The notes beneath the pieces were generated by a model. That model ran no database searches, was not told the origin of the DNA, and worked only from the letters and a program-made list of their open reading frames with translations. Shown piece after piece: positions 6,601 to 12,953 of a stretch of DNA of 15,905 nucleotides. Made by a program: the position numbers and the translations under genes. Source of the DNA: Nitrospinota bacterium (GTDB taxonomy: Bacteria; Nitrospinota; Nitrospinia; JACRGO01). Position 1 is the first letter of the stretch, and every line of letters begins with the position of its first letter. The stretch is from NCBI GenBank assembly GCA_016212295.1, contig JACRGO010000126.1:1-15905 (forward strand), written 5' to 3'.

Positions 6601-7797
6601 TTATTCGTCCAAGGCAAGAACCACAGAATTTTTATTCAGCCTCCTTGTTTCACCCTCTCCGCTGAAACCCTGGAGAGAGATGTTTTCACCACGCTTCAAG
6701 CTGAGAAACGCCCCATTGGATTCGCTCTCGTCCTTCCTCAAAAGCTCAAACCGGAACCTGCCATCATTTCCACAAAGAAACGCTGAAACCTTCCCCTTCT
6801 CCGCCATCAATTCGCTCACAACCACGAAGCGGTCCTCTGCTCCGGTTTTTATTATCCCATGAGCCTCCTTCGAGACAATCAAATGGGTAAATTTAAGAGA
6901 TTCCTTTCTCAGCCCCGCCAACCGGTCAATCCTTGCTATATAATCCGGCCTTTCCCAATGGATATCGTCATGGCACCAATCTTTTTCCGACCTGCCAAGG
7001 GCCGGACATTTTAAAACCGGCGGACAAGGTGAAAGAATTGAAAACCTCTTTTCCCCGGCGAAGGCGTCCCTCAGGTAAAGCAAGGTCCTGGCGTGTATCC
7101 TCTGGGCGGGCTCCAGGAAAAAGGCCAGGCCGGTTGGCGCTAACGCCTTTTGTGCGAAGCGGATTATTTTAAGGTCGCGTTCCTTTTCCGGAGGCCCCAT
7201 CTCCGCCAGCACGTTCGAGAAAAATACCGCGTCAAATTCGAGCGCCAGGCCGCTGGTCCCCTCCAATATGCCAAGTCGAAGCGTCTGGTGGTCCACCTCG
7301 AATCCAGGCGACTCCTTTTTCAGGGCGTTGGAAACGTCCTTCGCCAGTTGGGTGTTTTCTTTTAAAATTTCAGGCGAGCGGTCAACGGACACAATCCTGA
7401 GCTTGAACTTCTCTCCTCTTTTTTTCGCGTGAAGGAAAAAGGCGGCGGCTATTCCAGCCGTGCCAGGACCGCACCCCGCGTCCAGAATGGAAAATTCTTT
7501 TTTATCCAGCCACTGGCCGCCACAAAGGCCTTCAGCTTTTTCGAGGAGGTAAACGGCTTTTAAAAAATTCGGCGGGAGGTAATAAAGGGTATAAGCGTCA
7601 CGGAACTTTTTTTGTCCCATGTAATCGGATTGCGGCTCCAGGCCCTTTTTTTGGGTGAACCATCTGGAGAGGTCCGCAATGTCCTTGGATAACTCTTGAA
7701 ACCGCTTGCTGTTCCCGTTGGACGGGAAACGTTTTTTCAGAATGTCCACAAGCATGGCAGGGACAGTTGCCATCCTTGGAGACAATAACTTATGCAT
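6601..7797 (-). CDS. Rsm22-type SAM-dependent methyltransferase family protein
   Basis: About 398 residues from the ATG at 7797. A Rossmann methyltransferase core is clear: motif I ILDAGCGPGTAG (about 104-115), motif II IVSVDRSPE, then FDAVFFSNVLAEMG in the motif IV region. Downstream is a cysteine cluster, SPCPPVLKCPA then KDWCHDD, followed by RKESLKFTHLIVSK. This is the signature of the mitochondrial/bacterial Rsm22 family, in which cysteines bind a metal or Fe-S cluster. Rsm22 acts in small-subunit ribosome biogenesis; the bacterial substrate is not settled. The frame is open to 7899, overlapping the upstream small gene. I prefer 7797, 10 bases after that gene's stop, although no good Shine-Dalgarno is seen; ATGs at 7773 and 7755 are alternatives. 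Confidence 0.83.
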   Translation of the reverse strand: MHKLLSPRMATVPAMLVDILKKRFPSNGNSKRFQELSKDIADLSRWFTQKKGLEPQSDYMGQKKFRDAYTLYYLPPNFLKAVYLLEKAEGLCGGQWLDKKEFSILDAGCGPGTAGIAAAFFLHAKKRGEKFKLRIVSVDRSPEILKENTQLAKDVSNALKKESPGFEVDHQTLRLGILEGTSGLALEFDAVFFSNVLAEMGPPEKERDLKIIRFAQKALAPTGLAFFLEPAQRIHARTLLYLRDAFAGEKRFSILSPCPPVLKCPALGRSEKDWCHDDIHWERPDYIARIDRLAGLRKESLKFTHLIVSKEAHGIIKTGAEDRFVVVSELMAEKGKVSAFLCGNDGRFRFELLRKDESESNGAFLSLKRGENISLQGFSGEGETRRLNKNSVVLALDE

Positions 7798-7807
7798 GTC
7801 TACATTT

Positions 7808-8035
7808 TTATCCGCGTTTTTTTGCCGCTTTCTTCCGTTCAAGGTATTTTTGAGCCTTCTTGTAGATGTCTTCAACGGACATTCCCCTAAAAAGTTCATT
7901 CTGAATCTTCAGGTAATCCCTTTTTTCATGGGAAATTTGAGATAAAAACCTTATGGCGTCGGCCTCCCCAAGTCCATTGAATAAGGCACTCAAGCCTTTC
8001 CTTTTAATTTCAGCATCGCTTGCAATCTTCCGCAT
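7808..8035 (-). CDS. Small antitoxin-like partner of the PIN protein
   Basis: A 75-residue charged protein: SDAEIKRKGLSALFNGLGEADAIRFLSQ, then DYLKIQNELFRGMSVEDIYKK and a very basic tail (ERKKAAKKRG). The pattern 'EI..KG...L...LG..DAIRFL.Q...DY.K' is seen in small proteins encoded next to PIN-domain genes. It starts one base after the PIN gene stop, with GGAGG 9 bases before the ATG, so the two are translationally linked. An antitoxin or partner role is inferred from this pairing. Its position after the putative toxin is the reverse of the usual vapBC order. Confidence 0.6.
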   Translation of the reverse strand: MRKIASDAEIKRKGLSALFNGLGEADAIRFLSQISHEKRDYLKIQNELFRGMSVEDIYKKAQKYLERKKAAKKRG

Positions 8036-8036
8036 T

Positions 8037-8480
8037 TTATTTCACCTCCGACCTTATGAAATCCACGGGATTCACTATGTTGAAATTCCCATCCATGAAC
8101 CGCCCTTTCTTTACAAGCTTATCATCGCATGTTATAAACCAGCTTGCCTGTCCATTGTCGGCGCATGCAAGATGCATCGCATCCCTGGGTTTTATACCCT
8201 TCAACGCCATGCTTCTTGCCGTTATCAGAATATCATCAGTCAGGTCAATATGTTCAGTGGCGAGCCTTGACATCATCTCAATCTTCATTCGCACATCCTC
8301 GCAAGGGTTGAGACTGTTTTCATAGTCAAGCATGAATGACAACAGCATGGTATATTTTTTTCCCTTGATCAGCTTCAGCAACGCGTTGATAGCCATGGTT
8401 TCCATCCTGATCTTTACCTGTGACTGATCGTCAAATGGACGGTTGTAAATATTCATGTCAAGGTAAAGCACGGTTTTCAA
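8037..8480 (-). CDS. PIN-domain protein (putative ribonuclease, VapC-like)
   Basis: 147 residues. Acidic residues lie where PIN nucleases carry their metal site: D8 in LYLDMNIYNRPFDD, D52/E54 in LDYENSLNP, D100 in GIKPRDAMHLA, and D119/D120 in ITCDDKL. The opening YLD.N.YNRPFDDQSQ marks a PIN subgroup distinct from classical VapC. PIN proteins cut RNA with Mg or Mn. The start is a TTG at 8480 with AAGGAG exactly 8 bases upstream; the start sits in a hairpin (8468-8486). The next gene begins one base after its stop and is probably its partner. Cleavage target and toxicity cannot be read from sequence. Confidence 0.82.
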   Translation of the reverse strand: MKTVLYLDMNIYNRPFDDQSQVKIRMETMAINALLKLIKGKKYTMLLSFMLDYENSLNPCEDVRMKIEMMSRLATEHIDLTDDILITARSMALKGIKPRDAMHLACADNGQASWFITCDDKLVKKGRFMDGNFNIVNPVDFIRSEVK

Positions 8481-8494
8481 CCGTGCTACTCCTT
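8468..8494 (-). promoter_or_regulatory. Start-codon hairpin with adjacent Shine-Dalgarno of the PIN gene
   Basis: GCACGGTT (8468-8475) and AACCGTGC (8479-8486) form a perfect 8-bp stem with a 3-base loop. On the transcript, AAGGAG (8489-8494) lies just 5' of the stem, and the TTG start (8478-8480) is at its tip. Folding would hide the start codon while leaving the Shine-Dalgarno free. The hairpin may also simply be a dispersed palindrome that landed here. Confidence 0.5.
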
Positions 8495-8501
8495 CACGGG
8501 A

Positions 8502-8530
8502 ATTCTAACCAAGTTTTCTTTAATAAGCAA
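8502..8530 (-). promoter_or_regulatory. Putative promoter of the PIN/partner genes
   Basis: TTGCTT (8525-8530), a 17-base spacer and TAGAAT (8502-8507) on the minus strand. Transcription would begin near 8495, leaving a very short leader that starts almost at the Shine-Dalgarno. Confidence 0.5.
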
Positions 8531-8654
8531 TTTTTTCATAAAGTTTAAATTTTAATTCCAGCAGCAGTGGCGTTGGATTCTCCACTGTGGTCAGAGGCAG
8601 GCAATGAGTGAAGATACGAGTCCGCTATGGCTAATGTACAGCCAAACAGCGTCT

Positions 8655-10775
8655 TTATTTTTTCCTCCGTCTTATTGCATACGCATCAATGTCCTTCTCG
8701 CCGGACCTCAGGAAATCGAGAAAATCCAATCCTTTGTACTTGCAAGTCTCGCAGATGCTGAGAAGAATCAAATAATCACGCAAACCGTTTCCAGATGTTA
8801 TCCCTTTGATGATGTGCCTGAGCATGGCAAATGGTTTTACCGCATGTTCGGCATTATTGTTGTTCCAAGGTATGCCGTCATATTCCAGGAAGGTAAACAG
8901 TTTGTCCCGGTTTTTTTCAAGTCGTTCCTTTATTTTGATTGCTATTTCGGTTGTAAGGCCAAAGCGAGATAGTTTTTGGTAATAACGATCCACTGATGAC
9001 AAATGTTTTTTTAAAAAGTAGTGTTTCAACCCAAAACGGTCCACCGTTTCAATAATTGGCCGCATTACATTTGTAAAGCCTTCCGCCATTCGTTTCAGCC
9101 CTTCATCATAAGGATGCTTGTACAGCGCATCATTAATATCCCTGATCAGGTGAATGAGGCACTTCTGCTGCCGGCAATTGATTCCGTCGTATGCCGCATA
9201 AAAATCAGATACCAAAACGCCCCTGAAATCCTTAAGCAACGTTTGCACATGGCCTCCCTCGCGAGTTTCGGTGCAGATATACGCAACTTCCTCCATATTT
9301 GCAAATATCCAGACAAACCAGTCGGCTCCCCGTACGCTTATCTTTGTCTCATCAGCATGGAGCAGACTCCCATTACAAAGTTTCGCCAGTATGTCATTGG
9401 ATGTTTTCTCGTATGATTTTGCCGCATTTTGCTTGATTCTGGTTGCTGTTCCTACTGTTATGTTTAGACCGAAGAGCCTGTTTAAACTTGTTTCGACAAT
9501 TTGCATTGGCAAACGCAACTCGATGCCTTGGTAGAGTGAATAAGCCATAAGATCATAACCATAATTGCTGGGCGGTAAACATTTAGCATCCGTCAAGAAG
9601 GTTTTGCCGCAATTCCTACACAAATATTGTTTATAAAGGTAGCGAACGATAAATCTCTTTATGCCATGACGCGTGAGCTTGAGATCGATCGCTGTTTTGG
9701 AGAGCTTCGCATTCGGATAAAATTTAGTTGAATGGCACTTTGGGCATGCGTTCGGACGTTGGCAATCAATAATCTTGTTTGGCGCCAGCGCTTTGCTGGG
9801 CTTTGGAGATTTAGTTAACGAGCGTTTCATGGCACGGTTTGTTTTTAGATAAACACGCTCTCTTTGATAGTCCCAGTAAGCCGCTTTGTTGATTATATCA
9901 AGTCCTGGAATAATGAAATTGTTCCTCTTGAAGCCAAACAAATGTTCTCGTTTCAGCTTGTTTATATCAACAATATCATTTTCATTCGCCACTTCTGCCC
10001 CTGGTTGACGGCATTGTAAGTTGAGCACCTTCTGGGCCACCACGTATAGCGCTTCGCAATCCTCTGCATTGTAGCAAATCAGCTTTTCTTTCTCTTGCAT
10101 GTTTCCGGAAGCTTCCCACATTTCTCGCCATACGATGGCATGTGCTCCAGAAGCCACCGGGTTTGACCACCTGAATCCATAATATCCCGCTATCTCCTTT
10201 AATCCATTCGATGGAACCGGGAAATAAACGCGACCGTAAATGAACGTAAGAAGATTTATAGGCGAAGACAGCGCATTCTTTATGGGTGAGTCTTGACTTA
10301 ATTCCCCATACCGGCCAAACATAGTCCTGATAAAAGTGGTTTCATATCTGCCATAACAGATCAGCGCCGGATTAGGTATACCACTCAGAATCCTTAAAAA
10401 TTCCTTCCAAATACTCTCCTCATCTTCCTGCTCGTCAGCCCAGGGGCTATGTTGCATGACTGAGTCGCCATTTCTGACCCGCATACCTATAAGGTAATAA
10501 AAATCACGGTCCGGCAGTCCTTCAACGTCCAGATAAACCGGTGTTCCTTCGATTTGCAGTTCGGGTCTGCCGACGATATGGATTTTTTTTTCTCGAATAG
10601 CGAACGCTTTAAGCGAATGATGATACTTCTCCCTTTTTTCTTTAAAACGCTTCGGGTGACGCCGTGGCCTGAAGGTAAAGGAAAGTTGAGTAATAGTGAA
10701 TATGCCTTTGCTGTTTAGTTTTTTTCGCTCTTTTTCCCTCATTCCGGCAAGCAGGCTGAGGTCGTCTTTTTCCAT
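8655..10775 (-). CDS. DEDD exonuclease-like domain fused to IS66-type transposase (3' part of a frameshifted gene)
   Basis: 706 residues. Residues 1-75 are the linker region of TM0106-type RecB-like nucleases. About 78-250 is an RNase H-like/DEDD exonuclease domain: D83 and E85 in YLDVEGLPD, and YNAED (235-239, YxxxD) as the last acidic motif. After a basic linker, 344-389 is a CxxC...CxxC zinc ribbon of IS66 type. About 400-690 is the DDE catalytic domain: D475 (HADET), D524 (LVSDFY) and E643 (NNNNAEHAVK), all present, and the C-terminal GLDFLDFLRSGEKD. In the other frame, 10739-11392 holds the missing N-terminal nuclease module; one extra C in the C6 tract at 10840-10845 would join both into about 912 residues. 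No IS66 tnpA/tnpB partners and no terminal inverted repeats were found, so it is unclear whether it still moves. Confidence 0.9.
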   Translation of the reverse strand: MEKDDLSLLAGMREKERKKLNSKGIFTITQLSFTFRPRRHPKRFKEKREKYHHSLKAFAIREKKIHIVGRPELQIEGTPVYLDVEGLPDRDFYYLIGMRVRNGDSVMQHSPWADEQEDEESIWKEFLRILSGIPNPALICYGRYETTFIRTMFGRYGELSQDSPIKNALSSPINLLTFIYGRVYFPVPSNGLKEIAGYYGFRWSNPVASGAHAIVWREMWEASGNMQEKEKLICYNAEDCEALYVVAQKVLNLQCRQPGAEVANENDIVDINKLKREHLFGFKRNNFIIPGLDIINKAAYWDYQRERVYLKTNRAMKRSLTKSPKPSKALAPNKIIDCQRPNACPKCHSTKFYPNAKLSKTAIDLKLTRHGIKRFIVRYLYKQYLCRNCGKTFLTDAKCLPPSNYGYDLMAYSLYQGIELRLPMQIVETSLNRLFGLNITVGTATRIKQNAAKSYEKTSNDILAKLCNGSLLHADETKISVRGADWFVWIFANMEEVAYICTETREGGHVQTLLKDFRGVLVSDFYAAYDGINCRQQKCLIHLIRDINDALYKHPYDEGLKRMAEGFTNVMRPIIETVDRFGLKHYFLKKHLSSVDRYYQKLSRFGLTTEIAIKIKERLEKNRDKLFTFLEYDGIPWNNNNAEHAVKPFAMLRHIIKGITSGNGLRDYLILLSICETCKYKGLDFLDFLRSGEKDIDAYAIRRRKK

Positions 10776-11392
10776 GGCTTTTTCACGGCACCGGCATTGA
10801 TATTCGCATTCAGAGCAATACCGGTTAATAATGAGGTCAGGGGGGAATTATTCGCCATCAGACACGCTATCTTACCAGCAATTTTCCTCACTTCACCTGT
10901 AAGCGCGCATGTCTTTACCTTCTGCGTCGAATAGCCATCTCCATGAATAATCTTTCCATGGCTGATCTCACGTTTTGTGGTTTCAGCCAGGGTTATCGCA
11001 TCAAACGCGATCATCAACTTATCTGCTTTTGTAAGTTTGCTGCTGATTATGAAGCGAATGGGAATGAATCGGACGGGCTTGCCTCGGCATTCAGATGAAA
11101 TCCGTTCTACCGCATGAAGGCAAGAGCCCAACTCCTTGCTTCTCGCAGGAAAATCAAACGCCAATTTCCAACTGGCAGCCTTTAAATTCATAGGCGAGGA
11201 TGGAGCAATAATGTATTCGACATTTTGAACTCCATCTATCAATCGTTTAATTCCACGAGTGAGATATGCGCCCTTTTTATTCCTCACCCACTCGGAATAG
11301 ATATTCCCCTTGCCGTCTTCGCCAAGAAATTGAAGCCAGCATTTGGCAGGACATTTGAGATAGGCTTCAAACATTTCCGAGGTAATAACCAT
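10739..11392 (-). CDS. RecB/Cas4-like nuclease domain (5' part of a frameshifted gene)
   Basis: 217 residues, the last 20 to 30 in the wrong frame. The start MVITSEMFEAYLKCPAKC (C14, C18) and QFLGEDGKGN, then SEWVRNKKGAYLTRGIKRL, are typical of the N-terminus of TM0106-family RecB-like nucleases (PD-(D/E)XK superfamily, related to Cas4). The core continues with LHAVERISSE, then KLTKADKLMIAFDA and ISHGKIIHGDGYSTQKVKT. After the C6 tract at 10840-10845, the -1 frame reads PPDLIINRYCSECEYQCRCREKA and runs directly into the downstream frame. That segment supplies the C-terminal cysteines (10788-10817), which with C14/C18 could bind an Fe-S cluster as in Cas4. The gene is therefore broken by one missing C, or joined by slippage. 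The ribosome binding site before 11392 is weak. Confidence 0.85.
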   Translation of the reverse strand: MVITSEMFEAYLKCPAKCWLQFLGEDGKGNIYSEWVRNKKGAYLTRGIKRLIDGVQNVEYIIAPSSPMNLKAASWKLAFDFPARSKELGSCLHAVERISSECRGKPVRFIPIRFIISSKLTKADKLMIAFDAITLAETTKREISHGKIIHGDGYSTQKVKTCALTGEVRKIAGKIACLMANNSPLTSLLTGIALNANINAGAVKKPWKKTTSACLPE

Positions 11393-11456
11393 AGAGTCTT
11401 TATTCCAGAATCACGATAAAAGCAAATTTCTTTCTTTTGTTAACGTCATGCTAATC

Positions 11457-11609
11457 AGCGCCTGAACGAAAACCCAATTCAAAGATGTTTCGAGCGAGGT
11501 TTGTAGTACCGCCTTTTGGCGGGCCTGCTGCTTTTAAAAAAAAAGACCGTCTGAAGGCGGTACTACAAACTTGGGAAAAGTGGAAAAATAGGATTTTCGT
11601 TCAGGCGCT
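11457..11609. repeat. Nested inverted repeat element, 153 bp
   Basis: Outer arms of 16 bp (11457-11472 and 11594-11609, AGCGCCTGAACGAAAA and its complement) enclose inner arms of 15 bp (11499-11513 and 11556-11570, GTTTGTAGTACCGCC and its complement). Both pairs are perfect. The centre holds a run of nine A and further small stems. It lies between the nuclease-transposase gene and the hypothetical pair. The nested layout suggests one palindromic element inserted into the loop of another. The A-run gives T on the minus strand, but not in terminator position. Confidence 0.85.
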
Positions 11610-11623
11610 ATATTGAGGAACAT

Positions 11624-12247
11624 TCAATGCAGATATTTGGAGCGGGCGTTTGCAGTGGGGATGATCCCTTCGCTGATCAGGCGGCCTGCGTCCCTCTTGC
11701 TGTCCGTCTTGACCCATTTTTCATAAATTCTCAGAAGGTTCTCCTTTTTACCAATGGAGGTTTTCTGGCTGACTTCGCACAGGACGTCAGTGATAGGGAA
11801 AAATTTTTCCGCCAGTTCATTGTATAAAGAGGAAAAAACTTCCCCATTTTTTTTATTCTTCATTATCGCCGCCAGATTGGAGTAAGCGACGCTCCCCACC
11901 ACTCCATAAAAATCCACGTCCACCAGCTTCCTGTTCAGGCTGTCAGAGAAGAATCCTGCAATGAAGAGGGTGAAATCGCCCAGTTCCTTGAACCGCCTGA
12001 TCTTTTCATAGGCGCCGGCGCTCAGCGCCTTGTTCAGTTTCTGGGTGAGGGGTTCCTCGTTTTCAACGTCTCCTCCTAGAAAAATCCTCTCGGCCTTCAG
12101 GCATTCATTAAGAAGATTCACGAGATAGAACTCAACTGTGTCGCTTACGTCCGTATGTTGGTTCCTGATGGAAGATACAACCATTTCCTTGAAATACTCA
12201 GCGCATCTGTTGCCAGGGATGATCGCTGTATTTTCAACAGCAGCCAT
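11624..12247 (-). CDS. Conserved hypothetical protein
   Basis: 207 residues from the ATG at 12247, chosen because AGGAGG lies 8 bases upstream; the frame is open to 12334 but those codons translate the repeat at 12268-12292 and the end of the preceding gene. Mostly helical, no signal peptide, no membrane helix. The central segment LGDFTLFIAGFFSDSLNRKLVDVDFYGVVGSVAY is very regular and looks like the conserved core of a family found in deltaproteobacteria-like genomes, followed by LLRIYEKWVKTDSKRDAGRL. I know no function for it. It lies 53 bases after another hypothetical gene on the same strand, probably in one transcript. Confidence 0.82.
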   Translation of the reverse strand: MAAVENTAIIPGNRCAEYFKEMVVSSIRNQHTDVSDTVEFYLVNLLNECLKAERIFLGGDVENEEPLTQKLNKALSAGAYEKIRRFKELGDFTLFIAGFFSDSLNRKLVDVDFYGVVGSVAYSNLAAIMKNKKNGEVFSSLYNELAEKFFPITDVLCEVSQKTSIGKKENLLRIYEKWVKTDSKRDAGRLISEGIIPTANARSKYLH

Positions 12248-12267
12248 TAGGACCGCCTCCTTTCTTG

Positions 12268-12292
12268 TATTATTACGTTCAGAAATTTGCGT
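12268..12292. repeat. Half copy of the palindrome at 6467-6523
   Basis: Matches one arm and the start of the loop of the palindrome at 6468-6492 at 24 of 25 positions (A at 12281 instead of C). The second arm is missing. It lies in the 53-base gap between the two hypothetical genes, just downstream of the stop of the first. Confidence 0.85.
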
Positions 12293-12300
12293 TTTCCGCG

Positions 12301-12681
12301 CTACGGAAAGGAAATGCCTGTTTGCTTCAGCCATTCCTCTTCGTTAAAACGGTTTGTGCAATACTCCTCGAATTCTACTTCACAGGAGGAGAGTTTCCGG
12401 CCGTCAATATATTGTTCCTTTTTTTCCGTCAATAACCGGGTTTCCGGGATTTTAGGTGAAACATTGCCTTTAAGCCCGGCTTCCTCTCCCTTTTGCATAA
12501 TGGCCTGGAGCATATCGTCTGTTTTCGCCATCATGACAAAAATGGTTTGGGGGCTGAGTTTACCCTTATGGAGAAGATTGAGCAGTTCTTTTTTAACCGC
12601 AGGCGAGCTAACAAGGGTTTCAAAAATTTTTTTATACAGGGGCTCGAAGTCCTTATCATGAATTTGATTATTATTAGCCAT
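12301..12681 (-). CDS. Hypothetical protein
   Basis: 126 residues with a good ribosome binding site (AGGAGG, spacing about 7) before the ATG at 12681. Soluble, mostly helical and charged: FEPLYKKIFETLVSSPAVKKELLNLLHKG, then a Lys/Glu-rich middle (PETRLLTEKKEQYIDGRKLS) and a C-terminal FEEYCTNRFNEEEWLKQTGISFP that looks like a conserved end motif. No known domain recognised. It is first in an apparent two-gene unit with 11624-12247 and divergent from era. Confidence 0.72.
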   Translation of the reverse strand: MANNNQIHDKDFEPLYKKIFETLVSSPAVKKELLNLLHKGKLSPQTIFVMMAKTDDMLQAIMQKGEEAGLKGNVSPKIPETRLLTEKKEQYIDGRKLSSCEVEFEEYCTNRFNEEEWLKQTGISFP

Positions 12682-12828
12682 TTTCCGCCCTCCTTTTTTA
12701 TTTTGTTCTTTATTATTATTAACGGTTTTCCGCCAAAACTCTTGAGAGCCTGATTAAACTCCCGCTGCGTCAACCGCCTCCGCCATTTTTTTCTCCTGCT
12801 AATTATTGAGCAATTCTTATACCATAGC

Positions 12829-12857
12829 GCGACATTCCAACATGAATAATGTATTAT
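12829..12857 (+). promoter_or_regulatory. Possible promoter of era
   Basis: GCGACA (12829-12834), 17 bases, then TATTAT (12852-12857). The -35 matches four of six bases. It would give a leader of about 90 bases, which includes a short CAGGTGGCAGGTGTCAGG repeat-like tract. Confidence 0.35.
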
Positions 12858-12953
12858 AGTAATAGTTCTCAGGTGGCAGGTGTCAGGAAAACCAAAGGGT
12901 TATGTAGAAGAAAACTTTTCCCTGAAACCTGGCAGCTATTACATTTTTATCAA

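Larger units (their letters stand above)
8655..11392 (-). mobile_element. Candidate IS66-related insertion with nuclease fusion, ends not defined
   Basis: The two overlapping frames together form one transposase-containing gene of about 2.7 kb, flanked by AT-rich non-coding DNA (8495-8654 and 11393-11456). I compared the flanks and found no convincing terminal inverted repeats or target duplication, so only the coding span is marked. Palindromic elements lie on both sides (8468-8486 and 11457-11609). Confidence 0.45.

Noticed and set aside
8495-8654. Possible IS66 left end (small hairpins CAGTGG/CCACTG and TGGCT/AGCCA).
   Set aside because: Compared with the flank 11393-11460 in both orientations, no convincing terminal inverted repeat was found.
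8651-11405. GTCTTTATT occurs as a direct repeat at 8651-8659 and 11397-11405, flanking the nuclease-transposase gene like a target duplication.
   Set aside because: The left copy overlaps the end of the coding frame, no inverted repeats lie next to it, and nine AT-rich bases can match by chance.
12531-12773. Minus-strand frame of 80 codons upstream of the 126-residue gene.
   Set aside because: Overlaps the better gene at 12301-12681 in another frame; low-complexity Lys/Ile-rich translation of AT-rich DNA.
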